DNA of 64,000 nt from AC-32 sp963736055 (GTDB lineage Bacteria; Actinomycetota; Thermoleophilia; Gaiellales; Gaiellaceae): the NCBI GenBank assembly GCA_963736055.1, contig CAVTNM010000009.1:496001-560000 (forward strand). Reading direction: 5' to 3'. Positions 16,732 through 24,415 of this stretch are shown here, piece by piece. Every line of letters starts with the position of its first letter. The stretch's first letter is position 1. A program made the position numbers and the translations under genes. The notes beneath the pieces were generated by a model. It did no database searches, was not told where the DNA came from, and was given only the letters and a program-made list of their open reading frames with translations.

Positions 16732-17421
16732 TCAGGCGGGAGCGAGCGGCCGGTAGCGGTAGCCGAAGCCGCGAACGGTCTCGATGGGTGACGCGTCCCC
16801 CGCCCCGGTCCCGAGCTTGCGGCGGAGGTAGCCGACGTAGAGCTTCACCTGGTCGCGGTCGGCGGAGCGGGCGTCGCCCCACGCCAGCTCGAGCAGCTGG
16901 TCGTGGGACAGCACCTGGTTCTGGTTGCGGACGAAGGCGCCGAGGAGCCGGAACTCGAGCGGAGTCAGCGTGAGGTCGACCCCGCCGGCGCTGACCCTGC
17001 GCTGGGCGAAGTCCACCGTCAGGAAGTCGTCGGCGTAGGTCTCCTGGCCCTGCGGCTCTCCGCCGCCGCGCCGCAGCGCGGCGTCCACGCGGGCGAGCAG
17101 CTCCTGCCGCCCGAACGGCTTCGTCACGTAGTCGTCCGCGCCCGCGCGCAGCCCGCGCACCTTCTCGAGCTCCTCCGCGCGCGCGGTGAGCATCAGCACC
17201 GGCAGGTCGCTCAGCTCCCTGATGCGCTTGAGCACCTCCCAGCCGTCGAGGCCCGGCATCGACACGTCCAGCACGACGAGGTCCGGTTGCTGCGCGTAGA
17301 AGAGCTTCAGCCCCGACTCCCCGTCCGGCGCCTCGATCACTTCGTGACCTGCGCGCCTGAGCAGCTCTCCGACCAGGTCGCGGATGTCCGCGTCGTCGTC
17401 GACCACGAGGACGGCGCTCAT
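16732..17421 (-). CDS. OmpR/PhoB-family response regulator
   Basis: A 229-residue regulator. The receiver domain has the acidic pocket VVDDD, phospho-acceptor in VVLDVSMPG, and Thr/Lys switch residues (MLTARAEE, VTKPFGRQEL). A winged-helix DNA-binding domain follows (LTLTPLEFRLLGAFVRNQNQVLSHDQLLELAWG ... VRGFGYRY). Paired with the converging kinase gene. Upstream lies a direct repeat TCATACG-GCTT-TCATACC (17,459-17,476) with the 11-bp period typical of PhoB/OmpR sites, so autoregulation and control of the divergent collagen-like gene are plausible. Confidence 0.94.
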   Translation of the reverse strand: MSAVLVVDDDADIRDLVGELLRRAGHEVIEAPDGESGLKLFYAQQPDLVVLDVSMPGLDGWEVLKRIRELSDLPVLMLTARAEELEKVRGLRAGADDYVTKPFGRQELLARVDAALRRGGGEPQGQETYADDFLTVDFAQRRVSAGGVDLTLTPLEFRLLGAFVRNQNQVLSHDQLLELAWGDARSADRDQVKLYVGYLRRKLGTGAGDASPIETVRGFGYRYRPLAPA

Positions 17422-17458
17422 GCTCTTCCCTCCCTCGGCCCAGGGATCTTCAACACGC

Positions 17459-17476
17459 TCATACGGCTTTCATACC
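17459..17476. promoter_or_regulatory. 11-bp-period direct repeat, candidate OmpR/PhoB-type site
   Basis: TCATACG at 17459-17465 and TCATACC at 17470-17476, with a 4-bp spacer, lie in the 98-bp gap between the divergent response regulator and the collagen-like gene. Two 7-bp half-sites with an 11-bp period are the standard arrangement for winged-helix regulators of this family. Whether this particular regulator binds is inference. Confidence 0.45.
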
Positions 17477-17519
17477 CGAACCCTCCCGAATTCCAGCCCT
17501 CGCCGCCGACACCGCAACC

Positions 17520-19982
17520 GTGGCGAGTTTGCATCATCTCCTGCGGCGCTCGACTGCGCACCTCAAGAAGGTCTTCGGCCCGCGCCTGCTCTTCCTTGCG
17601 GCCCTCGCGGTCACCGGGGCGGCCGCGGCGACGCTCGTGCCCGGGACGCTTTCCGGCAACGGCCCTGACGAGCACGCCGCTTCGGCGCCGTTCTCGTCGG
17701 TGGTCCTCAAAGATCGCGCCGGCCGGGGCGTCGGGAGCGCGCGGTGCCGTCGGGCACCACGGCTCGGCCGGGACGGCCGGGCGTGCAGGATCATCTGCGA
17801 AGACGCGTACGCACACGTCGTTCATTCACACCGTGAAGGTCATTACGCCGGCGAGCACCGGCAGCCGGAGCGAGTACTCGACCGGCCGCCGCGGCGCGCG
17901 CGGGGCGACCGGCCCGGCCGGCGCCGACGGGCTCGACGGCTTCGCAGGCGTGCAGGGAGCGACCGGCGCCACGGGCCAACAGGGGGCCACTGGTGCCCAG
18001 GGCGCACAAGGGATTCCGGGCTCGGCGGCCGCACACGGCGCGACCGGCCCCGCGGGGCCGCAAGGCCCGATCGGAGCCCAGGGCCCAGCGGGCCCGCAGG
18101 GCACGACCGGAGCGCAGGGCGCACAGGGTGCTGCCGGCGCGCCGGGCACGACAGGAGCTCAGGGCGTCAAGGGCGCCACCGGCGCTCAGGGCGCGAAGGG
18201 CGCGACCGGCGCGCAGGGCGTCAAGGGCGCAACAGGCAGCCAGGGAGTCGCGGGCGCGCAGGGCCCCGCCGGACCGCAGGGCCCGATCGGCCCGCAGGGG
18301 CCGGCCGGCCCGAAGGGAACAACCGGCGCGCAGGGAGCGGCAGGATCGCAGGGCGCAACCGGAGCCCAGGGAGCAAAGGGCGCGACCGGCGCTCAGGGAT
18401 CGCAGGGTGTCAAGGGCGTGACCGGAGCGCAGGGCGCAAAGGGCGTCACCGGCGCCAAGGGCGCGACGGGCGCGCAGGGTGTCAAGGGCGTGACCGGAGC
18501 GCAGGGCGCGAAGGGCGTCACTGGCGCCCAGGGCGTCAAGGGAACGACCGGCGCGAAGGGCGTCACGGGCTCGCAGGGTGTCAAGGGCGTGACCGGAGCC
18601 CAGGGCGCCAAGGGCGCCACCGGTGCCCAGGGCCCCGCGGGTGCCCAGGGCCCGGTCGGCGCGAAGGGCCCGACGGGCGCTCAGGGCCCGCAGGGTGTCA
18701 AGGGCGTCACGGGCGCTCAGGGCGCAAAGGGCGTCACCGGAGCGCAAGGCGCGAAAGGCGTTACGGGCTCGCAGGTGTAAAGGGCGTCACCGGTGCACAG
18801 GGCGCCAAGGGTGTCACCGGATCTCAAGGTGCTAAGGGCGCCACTGGAGCCCAGGGTGCAAAGGGTGTGACCGGAACGCAGGGCGCAAAGGGCGTAACAG
18901 GCGCCCAGGGCGTCAAGGGCACTACCGGCGCGCAGGGCGCCAAGGGCGTCACCGGTGCTCAGGGCGTGAAGGGCGTGACGGGCGCGCAGGGCGCCAAGGG
19001 CGTCACCGGTGCTCAGGGCGTCAAGGGCACGACCGGCGCGCAGGGCGCCAAGGGCGTCACCGGTGCTCAGGGCGTGAAGGGCGTGACGGGGGCGCAGGGA
19101 GCAAAGGGCGTGACCGGCGCAAAGGGCGTCACCGGAGCGAAGGGCGTGACCGGTGCCAAGGGAGCGACGGGCGCGAAGGGCGCCACCGGCGCACAGGGCC
19201 CCGCGGGTGCCCAGGGCCCGGTCGGCGCGAAGGGCGCGACGGGCGCGCAGGGCGCCAAGGGCGTCACCGGGGCCAAGGGTGTCACGGGGGCCAAGGGCGC
19301 CACGGGCAGCCAGGGACCGGCCGGCGCACAAGGGCCGGTCGGCGCCAAGGGCGTCACCGGCGCGCAGGGCGCCAAGGGCGTCACCGGCTCGAAGGGCGTC
19401 ACCGGTGCGAAGGGCGCAACCGGCTCGCAGGGGCCGGCCGGGGCAAAGGGTGCCACCGGCACGCAGGGCGCGAAGGGCGTCACCGGCGCGAAGGGTGCGA
19501 CCGGCGCCAAGGGTGCAACCGGCGCGCAGGGGCCCGGACCGACAACGGTGCGCAAGACCAACGCCGACGACACGACCACGTCCACGACGCTCGGCTCGGC
19601 AACCGGGCTCGGGCTGACCCTGGCCGCGAACACGACCTACACCTTCGACTACGTCATCCTCATCCAGTCCAACACCGCCGCCACGACGGGAATCGGGCTT
19701 GCGGTCACCGGGCCTGCGTCGCCGGCCTTCGTCGGCTACACCGTGAACGTCCCGGTCGCCGCAGACGGCACCGCCGGGATGTACTCCGGCTGGGGCACGG
19801 CGTACGACGACACCGTCCTCGGCAGCGGCGTCCAGGCCACGGGCACGACCTACGTCGCCCGCATCTACGGCGTGATCACCACCGGAGCGGCAGGGGGCAC
19901 GCTCACCCCGCGGTTCCGCACCGAGACCGCCGGTAACACCGTCAGGATCCAGGCCGGCTCCTGGGGCTCGCTCACCACGTAG
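17520..19982 (+). CDS. Secreted collagen-like Gly-X-Y repeat protein (two compensating frameshifts)
   Basis: About 820 residues. A basic N-terminus and hydrophobic helix (residues ~21-42) act as signal/anchor. Then comes a long collagen-like region built of 9-residue blocks such as GAKGVTGAQ and GVKGTTGAQ, then a ~145-residue Thr/Ala-rich beta-type C-terminal domain (TYTFDYVILIQS ... GTAYDDTVLGSGVQ) like those capping phage fibre and bacterial collagen-like proteins, probably a trimerisation head. The reading frame shifts twice: one extra A in AAA at 17709-17711 (AAG ATC GCG would continue the frame) and one missing G near 18774 (CAGGTG where other repeats have CAGGGTG). The net shift is zero, so the ends stay in frame. 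GTG start. Confidence 0.82.
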   Translation: MASLHHLLRRSTAHLKKVFGPRLLFLAALAVTGAAAATLVPGTLSGNGPDEHAASAPFSSVVLKDRAGRGVGSARCRRAPRLGRDGRACRIICEDAYAHVVHSHREGHYAGEHRQPERVLDRPPRRARGDRPGRRRRARRLRRRAGSDRRHGPTGGHWCPGRTRDSGLGGRTRRDRPRGAARPDRSPGPSGPAGHDRSAGRTGCCRRAGHDRSSGRQGRHRRSGREGRDRRAGRQGRNRQPGSRGRAGPRRTAGPDRPAGAGRPEGNNRRAGSGRIAGRNRSPGSKGRDRRSGIAGCQGRDRSAGRKGRHRRQGRDGRAGCQGRDRSAGREGRHWRPGRQGNDRREGRHGLAGCQGRDRSPGRQGRHRCPGPRGCPGPGRREGPDGRSGPAGCQGRHGRSGRKGRHRSARRERRYGLAGVKGVTGAQGAKGVTGSQGAKGATGAQGAKGVTGTQGAKGVTGAQGVKGTTGAQGAKGVTGAQGVKGVTGAQGAKGVTGAQGVKGTTGAQGAKGVTGAQGVKGVTGAQGAKGVTGAKGVTGAKGVTGAKGATGAKGATGAQGPAGAQGPVGAKGATGAQGAKGVTGAKGVTGAKGATGSQGPAGAQGPVGAKGVTGAQGAKGVTGSKGVTGAKGATGSQGPAGAKGATGTQGAKGVTGAKGATGAKGATGAQGPGPTTVRKTNADDTTTSTTLGSATGLGLTLAANTTYTFDYVILIQSNTAATTGIGLAVTGPASPAFVGYTVNVPVAADGTAGMYSGWGTAYDDTVLGSGVQATGTTYVARIYGVITTGAAGGTLTPRFRTETAGNTVRIQAGSWGSLTT
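17890..19530 (+). repeat. Gly-X-Y coding tandem repeats (27- and 54-bp units)
   Basis: The collagen-like part of the gene is a degenerate 27-bp repeat, encoding nine residues beginning Gly-Ala/Val-Lys-Gly. Between about 18,930 and 19,100 a 54-bp unit (two blocks) recurs with almost identical bases, showing recent duplication. Elsewhere copies differ mainly at third codon positions. Such arrays readily change copy number and are hard to assemble. Confidence 0.85.
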
Positions 19983-20035
19983 TGGTGGACGGCTCCCGGC
20001 AGGAACGGCGCCCCGGGCCCGGAAGGCTCAATGGG

Positions 20036-20612
20036 ATGACCGAGCAGCTCGCGTACACCGACTCGTGGCGCACGAGACAGTCGCAGCTCCAGCTCGTCGT
20101 TCTCGGCGTCGCGGTTGCCGATCGCCGCCATCGTCGTGGCGCTCCTGATGGCCAGGAACGACGGCGGCAGCGCGATCCCGGCCGTGAACGACGGCCCGAA
20201 GCTCGTCTCGCAGGCCCAGCTCGAGCACTTCGCCGGGACGCTCGACCACCCGCTCTACTGGGCGGGGCCGAAGCAGGGCTACTCGCTCGAGCTGACCCGG
20301 ACGAGCGGCGGCAAGATCTTCCTGCGCTACCTCCCGAAGGGAGTCGCCGCGGGCGACTCGCGACCGGAGTTCCTGACCGTCGGCACCTACGCCGGCCCGA
20401 GAGCATTCGCCGACCTGAAGCGCGTCTGGGGCCGCGAGGGCTCCGTCTCGCTCTCGCTCCCCCACGACGGCCTCGTCGTCTACGAGGCCGCCACCCCGAC
20501 GAACGTCTACTTCGGCTACCCCGACGCGTCGTACCAGGTCGAGGTCTACTCGCCTTCCGCCAAGACCGCCCGCTCGCTCGTGCTCGACGGCCGGGTCACG
20601 CCGGTCGGCTGA
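20036..20612 (+). CDS. Unrecognised single-pass membrane protein (one frameshift)
   Basis: A gene of about 190 codons with a good ribosome-binding site (GGAAGG at 20021-20026, 9 bases before ATG). The first frame gives a short cytoplasmic N-terminus and half of a hydrophobic helix (LQLVVLGVAV). The second half (PIAAIVVALLMA) and the rest of the protein continue one frame over. One extra T around 20110 (GGTTGCC for GGTGCC) explains it. The outer domain (YWAGPKQGYSLELTRTSGG ... VYFGYPDASYQVEVYSP) is not recognised. It follows the collagen-like gene by 53 bases and may be co-transcribed. Confidence 0.65.
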
Positions 20613-20613
20613 G

Positions 20614-21204
20614 CTAGGCGGCTCCCGGACCGCCCGGGCGCCAGAGCGGCTCCTCACCACCGGAGTTGGCTTCGCGGGCGAGGATGAAGAGCAGGTCGGA
20701 GAGACGGTTCAGGTAGACCGGCACGAGCGGGTCGATCTCGGTCGCCGCGGCGGTCTGGTGCGCGACGAGCTCGGTGCGCCGGCAGACCGCCCTCGCAACG
20801 TGCAGCCTCGCCGCGGCCTCCGTCCCGCCGGGGAGGACGAAGCTCTTCAGGTCGGGAAGGCCCTCGTTGAAGCGGTCGCAGAGGCCCTCCAGCCCGGCGA
20901 TCTGCTCCTGCGAGACGCGGAGCCGCTCGTCACCGGCCCCCACGGGAACCGACAGGTCGGCGCCGACGTCGAAGAGGTCGTTCTGGATGCGCTCGAGCGG
21001 CTCCCGCAGCTCGTCGCTCAGCTCCTCCAGCGCCAGCACGACGCCGAGCTGCGAGTTCAGCTCGTCGACCGCACCGTACGCGGCGACCCGCGGGTCGAGC
21101 TTCGATACGCGCGACCCGTCGCCGAGGCTCGTCTCGCCGTGGTCGCCGCCGCGCGTGTAGATCTTCGTCAGCCGGACGGGCTCGTCGCGCCGGCGGGGGC
21201 TCAT
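20614..21204 (-). CDS. Cob(I)alamin adenosyltransferase, PduO type
   Basis: A 196-residue PduO/MMAB-type ATP:cob(I)alamin adenosyltransferase that makes adenosylcobalamin. Motifs: KIYTRGGDHGETSLGDG (ATP-binding N-terminus), YGAVDELNSQLG and FVLPGGTEAAARLHVARAVCRRTE. This supplies the cofactor for the B12 mutase subunits at 10,852 and 13,376. It overlaps the end of the acyl-CoA dehydrogenase gene by 4 bases and is translated after it. Its 3' end lies one base from the end of the converging membrane-protein gene. Confidence 0.94.
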   Translation of the reverse strand: MSPRRRDEPVRLTKIYTRGGDHGETSLGDGSRVSKLDPRVAAYGAVDELNSQLGVVLALEELSDELREPLERIQNDLFDVGADLSVPVGAGDERLRVSQEQIAGLEGLCDRFNEGLPDLKSFVLPGGTEAAARLHVARAVCRRTELVAHQTAAATEIDPLVPVYLNRLSDLLFILAREANSGGEEPLWRPGGPGAA

Positions 21205-22370
21205 CGATCCTCCCTCGCAAGCTCACGCTCGCGGAGGCCGAGGATCGAGCGGGCGATCACGAGCCTCTGGATCTCGCTCGTGCCCTCGTAGATCTCGGTG
21301 ATCTTCGCGTCACGGTAGTAGCGCTCCACCGGGAACTCCTTCGTGTACCCGTAGCCGCCGAGCACCTGGATCGCTTCTGCGGTCTGCCGGCGCGCCATCT
21401 CGGAAGCGAACAGCTTCGCCTTCGCTCCTTCTTCCGCGTGCGGACGTCCCTCTTGCTTCAGCCAGGCGGCGCGGTAGACCAGCAGCCGAGCAGCGTCCAG
21501 CTCCGTCGCCATGTCGGCCAGCTTCCACTGGATTGCCTGAATCTCCGCGAGCCGTTTCCCGAACTGCCTCCGCTCGAGTGCGTACGCGCGCGCCACCTCG
21601 TAGGCGGCCTGCGCGATGCCGAGAGCCTGCGCGGCGATCCCGATCCGCCCGCCGTCGAGGGTCGCCATCGCCACCGCGAAGCCCTTGCCCTCCTCGTGCA
21701 GCAGCCGGTCGCGGCCGACCTCCGCTCCCTCGATCGCGAGGTCCGAGGTCGACGAGGAGTTGAGGCCGAGCTTCTCCTCCTCGCGCGTCACGCGCACGTG
21801 GTCGGCGTCGAGGATGAACGCCGAGACGCCCTTCGCGCCCGGGGTCTCGGGATCGGTGCGGGCAAACAGCAAGATCGTGCCGGCGAAGCTGCCGTTCGTG
21901 ATCCATTGCTTCGTGCCCGAGATCGACCAGCCGTCACCGGCGGGGGTCGCCGCGGTTCTCAGCGAGCCCGCGTCCGAGCCCGCCTCCGGCTCGGTCAGCG
22001 CGAACGCTCCGACGCTCTCCCCGCGCGCCAGCGGCGGCACGAACCGGCTGCGCTGCTCGTCCGTGCCGAAGGCGAGGATCGGCAAGGCGACGGCGCTCGT
22101 GTGCACGGCGACCGTCACCCCGACCCCCGCGTCCGCCTTGGAGAGCTCCTCCAGGACGAGGACGTACGACAGGAAGTCCGCGCCCGCACCGCCGTATTCC
22201 TCGGGAATGCAGACGCCGAGCAGCCCCAGCTCGGCCAGCTTGCCGATCAGCTCCGGGGGGAAGCCGTGCTCGCGATCCCAGGCCGCCGCGTTCGGCTCGA
22301 TCTCGACCTGCGCGAACTCCCGCGCCAGCGACTGGATCTCCCGCTGGTCGTCGCTGAGCGAGAACTCCAT
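21201..22370 (-). CDS. Acyl-CoA dehydrogenase
   Basis: A 389-residue acyl-CoA dehydrogenase, the FAD enzyme that makes the 2,3-enoyl-CoA and hands electrons to ETF. Signature segments: FALTEPEAGSDAGSL, KQWITNGSFAGTILLFART, and the catalytic base Glu in EIYEGTSEIQRLVIARSIL, the position used by short-chain and branched-chain enzymes. Chain-length preference is not decidable. It is coupled to the adenosyltransferase gene, a pairing that suits propionate or branched-chain acyl-CoA catabolism. Confidence 0.95.
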   Translation of the reverse strand: MEFSLSDDQREIQSLAREFAQVEIEPNAAAWDREHGFPPELIGKLAELGLLGVCIPEEYGGAGADFLSYVLVLEELSKADAGVGVTVAVHTSAVALPILAFGTDEQRSRFVPPLARGESVGAFALTEPEAGSDAGSLRTAATPAGDGWSISGTKQWITNGSFAGTILLFARTDPETPGAKGVSAFILDADHVRVTREEEKLGLNSSSTSDLAIEGAEVGRDRLLHEEGKGFAVAMATLDGGRIGIAAQALGIAQAAYEVARAYALERRQFGKRLAEIQAIQWKLADMATELDAARLLVYRAAWLKQEGRPHAEEGAKAKLFASEMARRQTAEAIQVLGGYGYTKEFPVERYYRDAKITEIYEGTSEIQRLVIARSILGLRERELAREDR

Positions 22371-22406
22371 CGGGCGGCGAGTATACGGCCATCAGAGGAG
22401 TACACT

Positions 22407-22595
22407 TTGCTCGTGGCATCGCTTACAAAGCGGCTCTGGGCCCGGATCACACGGCGACGCTCGCGAGGGGCCTTCTACCCGGAGAGCGAGCACAGCACCG
22501 AGGTCGAGCGCCAGATGGAAGTGGTCGACCCGGCCAGGCACCTCGGCGAGGAGTACCCGTCGGTCGACGTGCAGCGCCGGTACGGCAGATTCTGA
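22407..22595 (+). CDS. Small conserved-looking basic protein of unknown function
   Basis: A 62-codon gene with TTG start at 22407, preceded by AGAGGAG at 22394-22400 with 6 bases of spacing, a strong ribosome-binding site; GTG at 22413 is an in-frame alternative. The product has an Arg/Lys-rich N-terminus (KRLWARITRRRSRG) and an acidic C-terminal half ending YPSVDVQRRYGRF. No transmembrane segment, no recognised domain. It diverges from the acyl-CoA dehydrogenase gene, start codons about 36 bases apart. Confidence 0.6.
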   Translation: MLVASLTKRLWARITRRRSRGAFYPESEHSTEVERQMEVVDPARHLGEEYPSVDVQRRYGRF

Positions 22596-22665
22596 TCGTT
22601 TCGCGCTGATTCGAGCCTGTATCGTCGTGCCCGGTTTGACCACCGCGCACGACACGCTGCCGTGC

Positions 22666-23085
22666 ATGAGGATCTGGCTCGCCTGCCTGGCCGTCGCGGC
22701 CGTTCTCCTCCCCGCCTGCGGCTCCAGCCCGCCTTCGACCGAGAGCGTCGTCCGCGCCTGGAGCGAGGCGCTGAACAGCGACGACAACGAACAGGCGGCC
22801 AATCTCTTCGCGCCCGGCGCCGAGATCGTTCAGCCGGGGCAAGTCCTGACGCTGCGTACCCACTCGGACGCGGTCCAGTGGAACGCCGCGCTCCCCTGTG
22901 CCGGCCGCATCGTCTCGATCGAGAGCCAGGGAGAGACCGCGACGGCGACCTTCGAGCTCGGCGACCGTCAGCACAACCAATGCGACGGCTTCGGCCAGCG
23001 CGCCACCGCGGTGTTCAGGGTCGTCAAGGGCAAGATCGTCCTCTGGCACCAGACCGCCTCCCCCGAAGGCGGCCCGTCGATCTAG
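22666..23085 (+). CDS. Putative lipoprotein with SnoaL/NTF2-like domain
   Basis: A 139-residue protein with a lipoprotein signal (LLPACGSS, lipidated Cys18). The mature part (VVRAWSEALNSDDNEQAANLFAPGAEI ... ATFELGDR ... AVFRVVKGKIVLWHQT) has the helix-then-sheet pattern of SnoaL-like/NTF2-like small domains. No catalytic residues can be named. Two Cys (79 and 107) might form a disulfide outside the cell. It converges with the HD-GYP gene. Confidence 0.72.
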   Translation: MRIWLACLAVAAVLLPACGSSPPSTESVVRAWSEALNSDDNEQAANLFAPGAEIVQPGQVLTLRTHSDAVQWNAALPCAGRIVSIESQGETATATFELGDRQHNQCDGFGQRATAVFRVVKGKIVLWHQTASPEGGPSI

Positions 23086-23253
23086 GAGGGCTTGGCGGAA
23101 CGTCGCTCGCCGCGGGAGTGCGATGGTCGTTCCGAGACAAGGACGCAGGGAGCGTTCGTACCTGGAAGGTGCGGGCGCGACTGCGTAACCAGGGCGGAGC
23201 CGGTGGCGACCAGCGCGCTCCGGCGGCACAGCCGTCGTTTCGTCGAGCCCTCC
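23085..23253. other. Convergent intergenic region closed by an inverted repeat
   Basis: GGAGGGCTTG at 23085-23094 can pair with CGAGCCCTCC at 23244-23253 (10 bp, one G-U). The arms sit at or beside the stop codons of the two converging genes and enclose about 150 bases with no credible ORF. There is no match to tRNA, SRP RNA or RNase P core motifs. It could be a large bidirectional terminator or a structured RNA. No poly-T run follows. Confidence 0.35.
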
Positions 23254-23256
23254 CAG

Positions 23257-24363
23257 CTAGGAGGCGGCGACCGCGCTCGGCCTGGGCGGGTCGGCCGTAA
23301 GCGAACGGCGGATCGCCCGCAGGGAACGCTCGCGGGCGAAGAAGGCGCCCACGACCTCCGGGTCGAACTGGCCGCCGGACTCCGCTTCGATCTCGCGCTT
23401 CGCCGCGGCCCAGGTGAGCGCGGGCCTGTACGGACGGTCGCTTGTCATCGCGTCGAGCGTGTCGGCGACCGCGAAGATCCGCGCCGCCACCGGGATCTCC
23501 TCCCGTCCCCGCCGGTCCGGATAGCCGCGGCCGTCCCAGCGCTCGTGGTGCGACCGGACGATCTCGAGGCCCTTCTCCTGCAGGAGTGTGACGCCTCGCA
23601 GCAGCTGCTCTCCGAGCACCGTGTGGGTCTGCATCAACCGCCGCTCGGTGCCCGTCAGCGGCCCCGGCTTCTGGAGGATCTGGTCCGGAATCCCGATCTT
23701 GCCGACGTCGTGGAGCACGAAGCCGTACTCCACGCTCTCGTCGTCGGCCAGCTCGGGCGCCAGCTCGTGGGCCAGCTCGACCGCGTAGCGGTGGACACGC
23801 TGCGAGTGCTCGCCGGTGCCGCTGTCCTTCGACTCGAGCGCGCTCGCAAGCGCGGTGACCGTCTCGTGGTAGGCGTCCTGGAGGAGTCGCCTCTGGCCGC
23901 GCTCGAGCTCGAGGAGGTGGCGCAAGTCGCGCGCGTAGAGCAGCAGCTGCTCGTCGGTCTGCCGCTTGCCGTCGGCCCGGAACGGGGTCGCGTGCAGACC
24001 TCCGGCGACCCGCTCCACCACGTTCAGAAGCTCCAGCGGGCTAAACGGCTTGAGCAGGAAGGCATCGGCGCCCACCTGGGCGGCGGTCTCCTCGGTCGCC
24101 ATGTCCGAGCCGGTCAGGAGCACAACCGGGATGTCGCGCGTCGCGCGCGAGCCCTTCAGCTCCGCGCAGAAGGCGGCGCCGTCCTGGCCGGGCATCCGGA
24201 CGTCGAGCACGATCGCGTCGGGGCGGGCTGTCTCGATGCGGACACGTGCGTCTGATGCGCTCGAGGCTTCCTCGACCTCGACGTCCACTGCCTCGAACGT
24301 CGTTCGAAGTAGAGCGCGAAGTCCGTCGTCGTCATCTACGAGCAAGAGGCGCAGGGCGGCCAC
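23257..24363 (-). CDS. Response regulator with HD-GYP cyclic-di-GMP phosphodiesterase output
   Basis: A 368-residue protein. A receiver domain (residues 1-120; VDDDDG pocket, phospho-Asp in VLDVRMPGQDG, LLKPFSPLEL) is followed by an HD-GYP domain with HSQRVHRYAVELA, FVLHDVGKIGIPDQIL, the HH-x-E-x-W-D-G-x-G-Y-P signature (SHHERWDGRGYP) and DTLDAMTSDRPYR. All metal ligands are present, so degradation of c-di-GMP is likely. GTG start at 24363; an AAGGAGG immediately abuts it, an unusually short spacing. No cognate kinase is adjacent. Confidence 0.9.
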   Translation of the reverse strand: MAALRLLLVDDDDGLRALLRTTFEAVDVEVEEASSASDARVRIETARPDAIVLDVRMPGQDGAAFCAELKGSRATRDIPVVLLTGSDMATEETAAQVGADAFLLKPFSPLELLNVVERVAGGLHATPFRADGKRQTDEQLLLYARDLRHLLELERGQRRLLQDAYHETVTALASALESKDSGTGEHSQRVHRYAVELAHELAPELADDESVEYGFVLHDVGKIGIPDQILQKPGPLTGTERRLMQTHTVLGEQLLRGVTLLQEKGLEIVRSHHERWDGRGYPDRRGREEIPVAARIFAVADTLDAMTSDRPYRPALTWAAAKREIEAESGGQFDPEVVGAFFARERSLRAIRRSLTADPPRPSAVAAS

Positions 24364-24415
24364 CCTCCTTGTCGACCCATTTAGGTACTTCGGCCGGAAA
24401 AGCGAAAGCCTTGAG

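Noticed and set aside
18740..18800. Programmed frameshift or phase variation in the collagen-like gene
   Set aside because: The missing G lies in GGG and is compensated by an upstream extra A; other genes nearby have similar single-base errors, so sequencing error is simpler.
17890..19530. Possible CRISPR or satellite array
   Set aside because: The repeats have a 27-bp coding period, Gly every third residue and no spacers; they encode a collagen-like protein.
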